Assembly: GCF_029094545.1 (NCBI RefSeq)
Contig: NZ_CP117835.1
Location: 724,001 to 788,000 of the forward strand
From: Alkalihalophilus pseudofirmus
GTDB taxonomy: Bacteria; Bacillota; Bacilli; Bacillales; Bacillaceae_D
Length of the DNA: 64,000 nt
Direction: 5' to 3'
The notes under the pieces: model-generated
What the model was told of the DNA's origin: nothing
Database searches by the model: none
What the model saw: the letters and a program-made list of their open reading frames with translations, nothing else
Program-made: the position numbers and the translations under genes
Shown: in pieces, positions 8,134-15,723 of the stretch
Numbering within the stretch: the first letter of the stretch is position 1
How the letters are laid out: every line of letters starts with the position of its first letter

Positions 8134-9024
8134 TTAATCATGTTGATAATGAAGGAGAAGCATATAGACGAGAGCTGCATCTGAGAATTGTTTTATATCA
8201 ATACCAGTCCGATCTACAAATTTATCAATCCGGTATTGCAAACTATTTCTGTGCATATGTAAGGCTTTCGCTGCTTGTGTAGTATTAAGATTATGGCTGA
8301 AGTACGTCCCAACCGTTGTAAGCAGCTCCTTATCATTAAGCAGTTCCACAGAAATCAAGCGTTGGATGATACGATCCATTTCCTTACCAGTTGAATTCCT
8401 CATTAAATACAAAAGCAGCACCTCTTGTTCTTTATAAACGTGTTTAGGGTGGCTTTTAGATAAAAGGTATTGAAATAGCTCATGTTGAAATAAGAAGGAC
8501 TCCCTAGAATTCTCGACTGTGGATTCAATCCCAATCAAGGTATATAAATCAAGATAAAAATCCATTGAGATCGCTTCAGCAAAGCTCTCTATATCCATCT
8601 CATCCCCGTATCCATCTATTGACTCTAATACAACGACTCCATATTGTTGATGCACCCAGACTATCGTTATTACATGCGGAAATGCCTCCTGCCAGGTAGA
8701 GCTAAGGGCTTCGTAATCATCAATTGATTCGCTTAAATGAAAATGAATAAGCCGGACAGGCCTCTCTATGTTTGGCTGCCTCACATCTGATTCAAGCAGC
8801 CACGCCCGCCATTCTTTGTCTGTATATGTGACGGCTTTTGGGGTGTGCTGATACTCTTTATAAAAATACGTTAATAATGCTGTCTCTTTTTCATTTAACT
8901 GATCCCGCCAAAAACCAAGAAGGGAAGCTGAATCATCAATCAGCCATAAAACTTCTGGATGTGGAGGAGTGATATGGGCTGGAACAATGGCTTTTTCAAA
9001 TAATCGTTTGATTTTTTCATTCAC
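8134..9024 (-). CDS. yxkF: PucR-type helix-turn-helix regulator (YxkF-like)
   Basis: About 296 residues. The C-terminus has the PucR/CdaR-type helix-turn-helix (TVGTYFSHNLNTTQAAKALHMHRNSLQYRIDKFVDRTGIDIK), in which HRNSLQYRI is the recognition helix. The N-terminal two-thirds resembles no named sensor I can identify. I start it at the GTG at 9024, preceded by GAGAGGTG. The longer frame to 9129 adds a Cys- and Phe-rich stretch lacking a ribosome-binding site and running through the neighbour's terminator. In B. subtilis yxkF lies next to msmX; the symbol rests on that order plus the HTH type. Confidence 0.72.
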   Translation of the reverse strand: MNEKIKRLFEKAIVPAHITPPHPEVLWLIDDSASLLGFWRDQLNEKETALLTYFYKEYQHTPKAVTYTDKEWRAWLLESDVRQPNIERPVRLIHFHLSESIDDYEALSSTWQEAFPHVITIVWVHQQYGVVVLESIDGYGDEMDIESFAEAISMDFYLDLYTLIGIESTVENSRESFLFQHELFQYLLSKSHPKHVYKEQEVLLLYLMRNSTGKEMDRIIQRLISVELLNDKELLTTVGTYFSHNLNTTQAAKALHMHRNSLQYRIDKFVDRTGIDIKQFSDAALVYMLLLHYQHD

Positions 9025-9102
9025 AGTTACTAAGCACCTCTCATATACACTGTTTTTACAGAGTATAACAAACAATGGAGAATGACAGAAACAAATCTGC
9101 CA

Positions 9103-9140
9103 AAACAAAAATCCTTCTGCATATAACACGAGAAGGATTT
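9103..9140 (-). terminator. Terminator of the small hydrophilic gene
   Basis: On the minus strand AAATCCTTCT and AGAAGGATTT form a 10-bp stem with a 12-base loop followed by TTGTTTT. It lies just after the stop of the 65-residue gene at 9152-9349. Confidence 0.85.
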
Positions 9141-9151
9141 AATACATGTTG

Positions 9152-9349
9152 TTATTTATTTTCATTTGGTCGATCTTCTCTTTCAAGATCTCTTGCTTCT
9201 TCAATGGTTCCTGCGTGATGTTCATTTACGACACCGCCGCCAAGCCCCTCATTAATCATCCGGTCGATATCCATAAAAAACTCGTCTCTTCCTTCATTAG
9301 ATGAACCAGTAGAAGAACTATACTTGTTTTCCTTTTTCTTATCTGACAT
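9152..9349 (-). CDS. Small hydrophilic protein of unknown function
   Basis: This is a 65-residue, highly charged, soluble protein. The N-terminal third is Lys- and Ser-rich (DKKKENKYSSSTGSS), the centre has DEFFMDIDRMINEGLGGGVVNEHH, and the C-terminus alternates Glu and Arg. It has no cysteines and no membrane segment. A ribosome-binding site (AGGAGGGG) lies about 7 bp before the ATG and a strong terminator follows the stop, so it is very likely expressed. The motif INEGLGGG recurs in small Bacillaceae proteins of unknown role; I do not recognise a named family. Confidence 0.75.
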   Translation of the reverse strand: MSDKKKENKYSSSTGSSNEGRDEFFMDIDRMINEGLGGGVVNEHHAGTIEEARDLEREDRPNENK

Positions 9350-9401
9350 CGCTCACCCCTCCTTTACCTATAGGATGGATGATTACGAATAAATCTATGC
9401 A

Positions 9402-9617
9402 TTAATGCTCTTCGTATACATGATATAACATCAAGTCATGGACTTTGGGTTCAAGCTCCTTTTTCTTGTCCTCAGTTGGCACTGGATGATTCCAATCAAT
9501 TGAGCCATCCTTATGGTACGTACCAGTTAAGTACGATCCCGCGTAAAAAAAAGAAAAGGCCCATTCTCTGCGTACTAAATTATTTCGAAGTTCCTTCCAT
9601 TGAAAATGAGAAATCAA
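9402..9617 (-). CDS. yheE: YheE-family protein (DUF5342-like)
   Basis: This 71-residue protein starts ISHFQWKEL and ends VHDLMLYHVYEEH, the conserved ends of YheE as I know it from B. subtilis. Function is unknown. I choose the TTG at 9617, with TAGGGGG about 8 bp upstream, because it gives the expected N-terminus; the longer frame to 9635 begins inside that ribosome-binding site. It lies near yheB and yheA as in B. subtilis. A cre-like site is present upstream at 9647-9660. Confidence 0.8.
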   Translation of the reverse strand: MISHFQWKELRNNLVRREWAFSFFYAGSYLTGTYHKDGSIDWNHPVPTEDKKKELEPKVHDLMLYHVYEEH

Positions 9618-9646
9618 TTTGCTGCCCCCTAACATGCTGCATATAG

Positions 9647-9660
9647 TTTAAGCGTTTACA
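9647..9660 (-). promoter_or_regulatory. cre-like site upstream of yheE
   Basis: On the minus strand the sequence is TGTAAACGCTTAAA, matching the catabolite-response consensus TGWAARCGYTWNCW at all but one constrained position. It lies 30 bp upstream of the yheE start. CcpA control is an inference from this match only. Confidence 0.4.
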
Positions 9661-9689
9661 ATAACTATATCATGTCCGGGAGTGTTGTG

Positions 9690-10157
9690 TTAGGCTTCCT
9701 TTTCCGAAATATCATCCGAATGCCAATGCCCGCCTCCAAACCATAAGTAAACCTGCCCATCAGATTCGTGGATATAGGTAAAACAAACAAGTCCTGATTG
9801 TAAGGCCATCTTGATTCCGGCTTCGTCATTGTATTTGATTTTTTTGTACATCACACCGAGATCCTGCATAGATGATTCTATAAGGCTTCTTTGTATATGA
9901 GTGTGTTTATACTTTGGAGCAAGTAAAACTGCTGAGAGTTTGGTTCCAAAATTAACGACTACAGAACAAGCAATGATTTTCCCTTCCCAAAGAGCAATTT
10001 TAATGGAATTCCCAGCTTCTTCGATATGGTGTTTCTTTAGATGAAATACATATGAGTGGATTGGCTGCTTAGGTGCCTTGTCGTACCGTTTTGTAAAACG
10101 TATGAGCGGACGCCGGTACTTTTCCCAATTATGATAATTGATGGTAATGATCTTCAA
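9690..10157 (-). CDS. Probable GNAT-type acetyltransferase-like protein
   Basis: About 155 residues. The segments IKIALWEGKIIACSVVVNFG and SAVLLAPKYKHTHIQRSLIESSMQDLGVMYKKIKYNDEAGIKMALQSGL resemble strands 2-4 and the acceptor-proximal helices of a GNAT fold. The canonical acetyl-CoA loop (Q/RxxGxG/A) is not clear, so activity is uncertain. The start is the TTG at 10157, preceded by AAAGGAGGAAG; the longer frame adds a hydrophobic, phenylalanine-rich stretch that probably is not translated. In B. subtilis yheD and yheC occupy this space; this protein resembles neither. Confidence 0.6.
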   Translation of the reverse strand: MKIITINYHNWEKYRRPLIRFTKRYDKAPKQPIHSYVFHLKKHHIEEAGNSIKIALWEGKIIACSVVVNFGTKLSAVLLAPKYKHTHIQRSLIESSMQDLGVMYKKIKYNDEAGIKMALQSGLVCFTYIHESDGQVYLWFGGGHWHSDDISEKEA

Positions 10158-10329
10158 CGCACTTCCTCCTTTTCTGTTGAATAAAAAGAAAGCCACAAAA
10201 AGAAAAATCATAAAAAGAAAGCAACGATTTTAGCTTCCGAATATATATGGAACTAGCGTATGGAGAGCGTGATATCGTATACTATGTGATATGCGCCTAT
10301 ATGGTGATTGATAGAAAGGGTGACAGCTG

Positions 10330-11469
10330 TTGGATACAGCATGGTTTATTGGATTTATGGTAATCATAGGAGCCGTTATTGGCGGTGCAACAAATTCACT
10401 TGCTATTAAAATGTTATTTAGACCTTATACTGAAAAAAGAATTGGGAAGTGGAGAGTTCCTTTTACTCCAGGACTCATTCCGAAACGCCATCAAGAGCTA
10501 GCAACACAGCTTGGCCACATGGTTGTACATTATTTACTCACAGCAGAAGGATTAGGTAAGAAACTAAAGAGTACAGCGTTTGTAAAAGCGATGAATGACT
10601 GGTTATCGACGGAACTGTTGAAGCTGCTTAGAAGTGAACTAACGATAGGAGAGCTTCTAGAAGATAAACTTGGTGTGAAAGAGCCGAAACAGACACTGCT
10701 TCAAAAAACGGAAGGCTTGATTGAAAAAAGCTATGATCGTTTCTTTCAAGAGAACCGTTATAAGCAGATCAGTGAGGTGCTTCCAAGAGGGGTTAATGAA
10801 AAAATTGACCATAGTGTACCCGTAATTGCGGACTTCTTGTTAGAGAGAGGACAAGCTCTTTTTAGCAGTGAAGAAGGCAAGGAGCGTCTAAGCAAGATGA
10901 TTGACCGTTTTCTTTTAAATAAGGGGACATTAGGAAATATGATTTCAATGTTTCTTGGCAATGAGAGGCTCGTTGATAAGCTCCAGCCTGAACTAATGAA
11001 GTTTATGCGAGATGATGGTACAAAGAGAATGGTTGAAGAGATTTTAGAAAAAGAGTGGGCGAAACTAAAACAAAAAGATGTATCACTCATAGAAGATCAA
11101 CTAAACAAAGAAGATATTATTGAGTATATGACGACCGCTTTAGAGAAAAATGTCCCGTTTTATCAATGGGTAGACCAGCCGCTTTGTGACTGGAGTGAAC
11201 CATTTGAAGACACGTTAGTTACCAATTGGGTGCCAAAGCTTGTCGATGCTGTTTCTGATTTATTAGCCCTGCACCTTGAAGGACTGTTAGAAAAGCTGAA
11301 TTTAGAGGATATCGTTCGTGAGCAGGTTGAGGCATTCTCTGTAGAACGTTTAGAGGAACTGGTATTAACGATCTCTAAACGGGAATTTAAAATGATCACC
11401 TATCTTGGGGCTTTGCTCGGAGGTATGATTGGATTTATTCAAGGTTTATTTGTTTTATTCATCGGGTAA
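10330..11469 (+). CDS. yheB: DUF445 family membrane protein YheB
   Basis: This 379-residue protein begins with a membrane segment (WFIGFMVIIGAVIGGATNSLAIKMLFRPY) and ends with another (MITYLGALLGGMIGFIQGLFVLFIG). Between them is a long helical domain typical of DUF445 proteins. GGxTNxxAIKMLFRP and the following FTPGLIPKRHQELA are the family hallmarks. The start is the TTG at 10330 after GAAAGGGTGA. The function is unknown. It precedes yheA as in B. subtilis, but 110 bp separate them, and yheA probably has its own promoter. Confidence 0.9.
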   Translation: MDTAWFIGFMVIIGAVIGGATNSLAIKMLFRPYTEKRIGKWRVPFTPGLIPKRHQELATQLGHMVVHYLLTAEGLGKKLKSTAFVKAMNDWLSTELLKLLRSELTIGELLEDKLGVKEPKQTLLQKTEGLIEKSYDRFFQENRYKQISEVLPRGVNEKIDHSVPVIADFLLERGQALFSSEEGKERLSKMIDRFLLNKGTLGNMISMFLGNERLVDKLQPELMKFMRDDGTKRMVEEILEKEWAKLKQKDVSLIEDQLNKEDIIEYMTTALEKNVPFYQWVDQPLCDWSEPFEDTLVTNWVPKLVDAVSDLLALHLEGLLEKLNLEDIVREQVEAFSVERLEELVLTISKREFKMITYLGALLGGMIGFIQGLFVLFIG

Positions 11470-11579
11470 AGAGTAAGGAGTGTGACTATAAATATTGTTT
11501 AAATTCACCCTTGAAGGATGAATTGTCTGTTTAGACATGTTATAGTCGTAAAGACTATTTTTTTAGGAGGACGTTATAA

Positions 11580-11936
11580 ATGTCAAATGTATACGATAAG
11601 GCTCATGAACTAAAGAAAGCAATTGCTGAAAGTGAAGAATTCTCTGCATTAAAATCAATGCACGAACAAATTGAAGCAGATGACATTGCTAAGAAAATGC
11701 TAGAGAACTTCCGTAACCTGCAGCTTGAGCTTCAACAAAAGCAAATGCAAGGTATTCAAATTACGGAAGAAGAAGCTCAAAAAGCTCAACAGCAATTTGA
11801 ACTTGTTCAACAACATGAGTTAATCTCGAAATTAATGGAAGCTGAACAACGTCTAAGTGTTATCATTGGTGATATCAACAAAATCATCACAGAACCTCTT
11901 GAAGAGATCTATGGTAACCCTGAAGGTCAACAATAA
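11580..11936 (+). CDS. yheA: YlbF/YmcA family protein YheA
   Basis: This 118-residue all-helical protein starts SNVYDKAHELKKAIAESEEF and has a Gln-rich amphipathic helix (EEEAQKAQQQFELVQQHELISKLMEAEQRL). This is the YlbF/YmcA fold whose relatives act with YaaT in the RNase Y specificity complex. A role for YheA itself is not established. The ribosome-binding site TAGGAGGACG precedes the ATG, and a strong terminator follows. Length and gene order match B. subtilis YheA. Confidence 0.92.
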   Translation: MSNVYDKAHELKKAIAESEEFSALKSMHEQIEADDIAKKMLENFRNLQLELQQKQMQGIQITEEEAQKAQQQFELVQQHELISKLMEAEQRLSVIIGDINKIITEPLEEIYGNPEGQQ

Positions 11937-11950
11937 TTTAATAAACGTAC

Positions 11951-11986
11951 AAAAAGTCACGAGAATGATGCTCGTGACTTTTTTTA
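11951..11986. terminator. Bidirectional terminator after yheA
   Basis: AAAGTCACGAG pairs with CTCGTGACTTT across a 7-base loop. T-runs follow on both strands, so it also ends the convergent gene at 11984-12181. Confidence 0.93.
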
Positions 11987-12181
11987 TTGAGGATTATTCT
12001 TCTTTAGTTTTTTACCAATCAAAACAGCCATGTGCAGAACAAATCCAGCAAATAACCCCACACTAGCTGCTCCTAGAAGACCCATGACTATTTCTCCCGC
12101 TGAGCCTTCTGCGAATTGTAGACTGGTTAACAGCATAAAAACGGCAGGTACAACTAAATAAAACTGTACAAATGATTTCAT
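11984..12181 (-). CDS. Small two-helix membrane protein, unknown function
   Basis: This is a 65-residue protein with two predicted membrane helices (about residues 4-24 and 29-55, with Gly-Ala motifs such as GLLGAASVGLFAGF) and a basic tail, KKLKKNNPQ. A ribosome-binding site AAAGGGAG lies before the ATG, and the gene shares the terminator with yheA. I do not recognise the family with confidence. Its position corresponds to yhaZ in B. subtilis gene order, but it is far too short to be that protein. Confidence 0.72.
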   Translation of the reverse strand: MKSFVQFYLVVPAVFMLLTSLQFAEGSAGEIVMGLLGAASVGLFAGFVLHMAVLIGKKLKKNNPQ

Positions 12182-12264
12182 ATGAACTCCCTTTTTCTAT
12201 TAAGATGAACGTTATCTACAAAAGAGTATAACGAAAGCAACGAGATACGTCTATTTAGTTTTGG

Positions 12265-12293
12265 TTCTATTCAAACAGTCTGTAACATACAGT
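12265..12293 (+). promoter_or_regulatory. Candidate sigma-E promoter of yhaX
   Basis: TTCTATT (12265-12271) and CATACAGT (12286-12293) are separated by 14 bp, close to the sigma-E pattern (a -10 of CATACAAT type). B. subtilis yhaX is known as a mother-cell gene, so the match is in a sensible place. No transcript data are available here. Confidence 0.5.
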
Positions 12294-12357
12294 CTAGAGA
12301 ACAGACAGGCAGACCGAAATGGGACGTGTCGTCGTAAAGAAAAAGGGGGAAAGCATC

Positions 12358-13203
12358 ATGACGTACCGATTACTAGCCCTGAATATTGATGGAACATTGA
12401 TTGGTTCAAATGAGAAGATCTCAAAGCAAACGAAAGAGGCTATTGAGTATGTGAAGAAAAAAGGGGTGTATGTCACCTTAGTGACTTCAAGACCTCACCT
12501 TTCCGCAAAACGTTTGGCAAAATCCTTAAAGATTGATAACTATTTAGTAACAAACAATGGCGCATTTGTTGCAAATGACGCAGAAGATCCTTTATACGTA
12601 AAGCGAATTGATGTGAATAAAACATTGCAGCTCGTTGAAGTATTAGAGCAGTATGATTGTCATATTCGTGTTCTTCATGAAAGCTTCTCTATTGGAAATA
12701 AGGTACGGCAGAAAAATCAGCTGATCGCAAAGATGACGATTGGTGTAGGGGACCCATTATTTTACCCTGTGACGTTTGTAGATTCTGTTTATGATCGTTT
12801 ACTGCAAGAAGCGATTGCTCCTCCTAAAGTACAGGTTCAATTCTTTGATGAAGAAGAACAGAACTCCGCTTTAAACCAAGTGAAAGAAATGATTAAAGGG
12901 ATAAATGCTGTTTCCATTCAAGATGGAAAAGTAGAGTTTGTAGCAGAGGGAGTCTCAAAGCTTCATGGGTTACAAAAAGTAGGGCAAGAGCTTGGTATTT
13001 CCCTGCAAGAAATGGTTGCTGTCGGCCTTGAAGAAGATGATATACCAATGATCAGTCAAGTAGGATTAGGGGTAGCTATGGGGAATGCCAGTGAAGAAGT
13101 AAAGAAGGCAGCCGATTGGATCACGCGCTCGAATCATCAAAACGGAGTTTCTTACATGATTCGAGAAGTGTTTAGAAAGCAGCTCCGTGTTCAAGTGGAA
13201 TAA
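12358..13203 (+). CDS. yhaX: HAD-superfamily (Cof-type) protein YhaX, catalytically degenerate
   Basis: The product is 281 residues with the Cof-type HAD layout. Motif I reads LALNIDGT, with Asn at residue 9 where the phosphorylated nucleophile Asp should be. Motif II is VTSRP and the motif III Lys lies in EGVSKLHGL. Motif IV reads AVGLEEDD, with Leu224 replacing the first Asp of GDxxxD. Two of the core acidic residues are therefore missing, and phosphatase activity is doubtful. The start is the ATG at 12358 after AAGGGGGAAAG; the longer frame to 12319 lacks a ribosome-binding site. In B. subtilis yhaX is a sporulation gene located next to yheAB, as here, and I recall the same Asn there. A structural or ligand-binding spore role is more likely than hydrolysis. 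Confidence 0.85.
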   Translation: MTYRLLALNIDGTLIGSNEKISKQTKEAIEYVKKKGVYVTLVTSRPHLSAKRLAKSLKIDNYLVTNNGAFVANDAEDPLYVKRIDVNKTLQLVEVLEQYDCHIRVLHESFSIGNKVRQKNQLIAKMTIGVGDPLFYPVTFVDSVYDRLLQEAIAPPKVQVQFFDEEEQNSALNQVKEMIKGINAVSIQDGKVEFVAEGVSKLHGLQKVGQELGISLQEMVAVGLEEDDIPMISQVGLGVAMGNASEEVKKAADWITRSNHQNGVSYMIREVFRKQLRVQVE

Positions 13204-13236
13204 AACAACTCATAGTACTTCCACATCCATAATAAA

Positions 13237-13269
13237 TAAGAGCTGTCCCAAATGGGGCAGCTCTTTTGT
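13237..13269. terminator. Terminator after yhaX
   Basis: AAGAGCTGTCCC and GGGGCAGCTCTT form a stem of about 11 bp with an AAAT loop, followed by TTGTTT on the plus strand. The gene at 13270-13452 converges on it. Confidence 0.9.
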
Positions 13270-13452
13270 TTACACATGAAATAACAATAACTTACCAGCA
13301 CGTGTAAGGCGATGAGTATGATTTGTATAGTTGTTTTCCTCTAACTTTTTCTTTCCAATCTCTTGTGCGGCATCATCATCCGCAGCTTCGATTCGTTCCT
13401 CAAAAACCATTTCGCCATTAGGTTCATAAACGGTTAGAAAATACTCATTCAT
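13270..13452 (-). CDS. yhzD: YhzD-like small protein
   Basis: This 60-residue soluble protein begins MNEYFLTVYEPNGE and ends THRLTRAGKLLLFHV. It has a central acidic helix (IEAADDDAAQEIGKKKLEENNY). Those ends agree with what I remember of B. subtilis YhzD, a small protein of unknown function. The ATG follows TAGGGGGAAA. The assignment is from memory of the family pattern, so the symbol is tentative. Confidence 0.6.
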   Translation of the reverse strand: MNEYFLTVYEPNGEMVFEERIEAADDDAAQEIGKKKLEENNYTNHTHRLTRAGKLLLFHV

Positions 13453-13490
13453 TATTATTTCCCCCTAAACTATTGTAAGAATAGTGTAAA

Positions 13491-13504
13491 TTCAAACGCT
13501 TACA
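13491..13504 (-). promoter_or_regulatory. cre-like site in the yhzD / ABC-operon intergenic region
   Basis: On the minus strand the sequence is TGTAAGCGTTTGAA, one mismatch from the catabolite-response consensus TGWAARCGYTWNCW. It sits 38 bp upstream of the yhzD-like start and about 43 bp upstream of the divergent promoter at 13547. Which unit it would affect is unclear. Confidence 0.35.
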
Positions 13505-13546
13505 TTAGCAAGTATAAAATATATTTGGTAATTATTGTTTTTGCTG

Positions 13547-13592
13547 TTGCAATAATTGGAAGGTGGTCATATACTGTATATATAGATATACA
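13547..13592 (+). promoter_or_regulatory. Promoter with overlapping palindromic operator (GntR/YtrA-type candidate)
   Basis: TTGCAA (13547-13552), a 17-bp spacer and TATACT (13570-13575) form a good sigma-A promoter. Starting on its last base is the palindrome TGTATA-N6-TATACA (13575-13592), covering the likely transcription start. That position suits a repressor. The operon it drives encodes a YtrA-type GntR protein, the natural candidate for autoregulation. Confidence 0.7.
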
Positions 13593-13620
13593 CACCAATA
13601 CACTTTAAGAGGTGAAGCTC

Positions 13621-14352
13621 ATGTCAGAGAATCAATTAATTAAGAAGATTATTTTATTCGAGTTAAAGAATACACCATTCATTAAGTATCTATGGATGGT
13701 TGCTGCAATGGGTTTAATTGTTTTTTTAGGAAGTCAATTTATTAATGAAGTAAGCGGGGGCGGACGATTCCCTATTATTTATGACTTTCTGTTTTTTAGT
13801 GCTTTGTCGCTTGCGTACACGGTAAGATACAAACCATTCAACATACAAGATATAAAAGGCGGGTTATACGCTAGTTCTTTTTTTATCTTACTTAAACAAA
13901 CACCTATTGCTGATCGAGTTATTATGAAAAGCAGATTTATCATGAGTGCAATTTATATTCTGACGTTTAACACTATTGTATTTGTGCTGTTCTATGTGTT
14001 CTCAAATAATATCAAAGAAGTATTATCAGTTTCTGAGGCAATAATTCTCGGTCTAAGCTGGCTTGCCATCAGCTATGTGTGGGGGGGATTATATGCAGCA
14101 GGTGAACCAGGTGGAAGATATTCACCTGTGGCTTTGATCATATGGAGTATCGTTTATATTGCAGTGCTTTTTGTATTACTAACTGGATTTAACCTGCTAG
14201 CAGGAGCCCCGTATATCATTTGGTCTATCAGTATTGTACAAACAAACCCTATGTTACTCTTAGGTATTTCATTTTTGTTTATGATCATAGCTACAGCCAC
14301 GTGGATTTACTCTTATAGATACTATGAAAATAAAACTAGTTATCACCTATAA
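13621..14352 (+). CDS. ABC-2-like integral membrane protein (probable exporter subunit)
   Basis: This 243-residue protein has about six membrane helices (for example LWMVAAMGLIVFLGSQF, IILGLSWLAISYVWGGLY and VALIIWSIVYIAVLFVLLTGF) and a short cytoplasmic N-terminus. It lacks ATPase motifs. The start is the ATG at 13621 after AAGAGGTGA; the GTG at 13612 overlaps that site. It is the first gene of an operon with a GntR-type repressor and an ABC ATPase that otherwise has no permease, so the two probably form one exporter or sensor system, like the ytr operon of B. subtilis. The substrate is unknown. An unusually AT-rich run lies upstream. Confidence 0.7.
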   Translation: MSENQLIKKIILFELKNTPFIKYLWMVAAMGLIVFLGSQFINEVSGGGRFPIIYDFLFFSALSLAYTVRYKPFNIQDIKGGLYASSFFILLKQTPIADRVIMKSRFIMSAIYILTFNTIVFVLFYVFSNNIKEVLSVSEAIILGLSWLAISYVWGGLYAAGEPGGRYSPVALIIWSIVYIAVLFVLLTGFNLLAGAPYIIWSISIVQTNPMLLLGISFLFMIIATATWIYSYRYYENKTSYHL

Positions 14353-14382
14353 AAGGATCGTCTGTTGAAAGGAGGTCTTTGA

Positions 14383-14760
14383 TTGAAATTACCAATAAGC
14401 GTCCAAGAAGGCTCGCGCACCCCGATATATCATCAAATAGAAGAACAGATTAAAGCACTCATTGTTTCAGGGCATGTAAGTGCAGGTACACCGCTGCCTT
14501 CTATTCGAGCGTTATCAAAAGATCTTGCTTGCAGTGTCATTACCACAAGAAGAGCTTATCAAAATCTTGAGCAGCAGGGGTATATAAAAACCAGCCAAGG
14601 CAGAGGAACATTTGTAGCTGAAATTGATGAAAGATCTAAGAAAGAAGCTAAAACAGAAGCTGTGTATGACACATTAAAAAAAGCAGTAGAAGTAGGACGT
14701 CGGCATAGTTATACCGATGATGAACTTAGAAAATTATTTGAAGAAGCGCTAATGGAATAG
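14383..14760 (+). CDS. GntR-family (YtrA subfamily) transcriptional regulator
   Basis: This 125-residue protein is almost entirely the winged helix-turn-helix (PIYHQIEEQIKALIVSGHVSAGTPLPSIRALSKDLACSVITTRRAYQNLEQQGYIKTSQGRGTFV). Only a short dimerisation tail follows, the defining layout of the YtrA subgroup. Family members repress ABC-transporter operons and respond to cell-wall antibiotics or unknown signals. The start is the TTG at 14383 after AAAGGAGG. It is likely to bind the palindrome at 13575-13592. It sits between the permease and ATPase genes, 30 bp and 24 bp away, consistent with one operon. Confidence 0.88.
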   Translation: MKLPISVQEGSRTPIYHQIEEQIKALIVSGHVSAGTPLPSIRALSKDLACSVITTRRAYQNLEQQGYIKTSQGRGTFVAEIDERSKKEAKTEAVYDTLKKAVEVGRRHSYTDDELRKLFEEALME

Positions 14761-14784
14761 ATCGATTACAGGGAGGGATATGTA

Positions 14785-15657
14785 ATGATTTCGTTACAAG
14801 ACATATACAAAAAGGTAGATAAAAGCTTCGAACTAGGCCCATTATCTTGCCAAATTGAACCGGGCAGTATTGTAGCACTCGTTGGGAATAACGGGGCTGG
14901 AAAGTCCACATTATTTCAAACCATGATGGAATTAGTGAAAAAAGAATCTGGGGAAATCGACCATCATTTTGGGACAGATCGTGAAAACGGATGGAAACAG
15001 GCTTTTGCTTATGTCCCGCAAACACCGCTGATGTACCACGGGTTTACAATAGTCCAATTAGCAGATTTCTTTGAAATGAGCTATCCGGGTTGGAATCGTA
15101 ATGAATTTGACAGGCTTACTTCATTATTTAATTTACCCTTAAAGAAACAAGTGGAAAAACTTTCAGGGGGGATGCAGAAAAAAGCGATGCTTTCATTAAC
15201 ATTAGCAAGGGAATCAAAGGTTTTGCTCTTAGATGAACCTTTAGCTGGAGTTGATTTTGAAGGCCAGGAACAAATGAGAGATGAAATGGTTCGATATATG
15301 GAAAGGGCAGAGGATCAAACGATTTTGTTATCAACTCACTCAGCTGATGAAATTAGAACACTCGCAGACTATATTTTGTTAATGAAAGATGGACATCTTC
15401 TCAATCAGTATGAAAAAGACAGCTTGATCGCATCTTGGAGCCGTATTTGGGTGGAGGGAGATACATCTGCCCTTAAAAATCTCAAAGGCATGGTTTCAGC
15501 TAGCAAGCAGGGTTCATTAGTTGAATGCGTAACGTCCAATGCGTTTGAGGTTGAACAAGAATTGAAGAAGATGGGTGCTACAGTCACATCGATTCAACCA
15601 CTAGAGCTAAGAGAAATCTTGCGCATTATCTTAAAAGAAGAAACGAAATCTGCATAA
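14785..15657 (+). CDS. ABC transporter ATP-binding protein (YtrB-like)
   Basis: This 290-residue ATPase has Walker A GNNGAGKST near residue 34, the signature LSGGMQKKAMLSL, Walker B VLLLDEPLAGVD and switch histidine in LLSTHSADE. The C-terminal 80 residues form a small extra domain ending LRILKEETKSA, as in YtrB-type drug- and peptide-export ATPases. It presumably pairs with the membrane protein encoded at 13621-14352 under the GntR regulator between them. The substrate cannot be inferred. Confidence 0.85.
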   Translation: MISLQDIYKKVDKSFELGPLSCQIEPGSIVALVGNNGAGKSTLFQTMMELVKKESGEIDHHFGTDRENGWKQAFAYVPQTPLMYHGFTIVQLADFFEMSYPGWNRNEFDRLTSLFNLPLKKQVEKLSGGMQKKAMLSLTLARESKVLLLDEPLAGVDFEGQEQMRDEMVRYMERAEDQTILLSTHSADEIRTLADYILLMKDGHLLNQYEKDSLIASWSRIWVEGDTSALKNLKGMVSASKQGSLVECVTSNAFEVEQELKKMGATVTSIQPLELREILRIILKEETKSA

Positions 15658-15723
15658 GAACGTATAACATAAGAACCTATAAAACTAGTGCAAACAAGAA
15701 AATAAAGGAAAGGCGGGAGTGAG

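Noticed and set aside
9025-9129. N-terminal extension of the PucR-type regulator
   Set aside because: Cys- and Phe-rich stretch without a ribosome-binding site, overlapping the neighbouring terminator.
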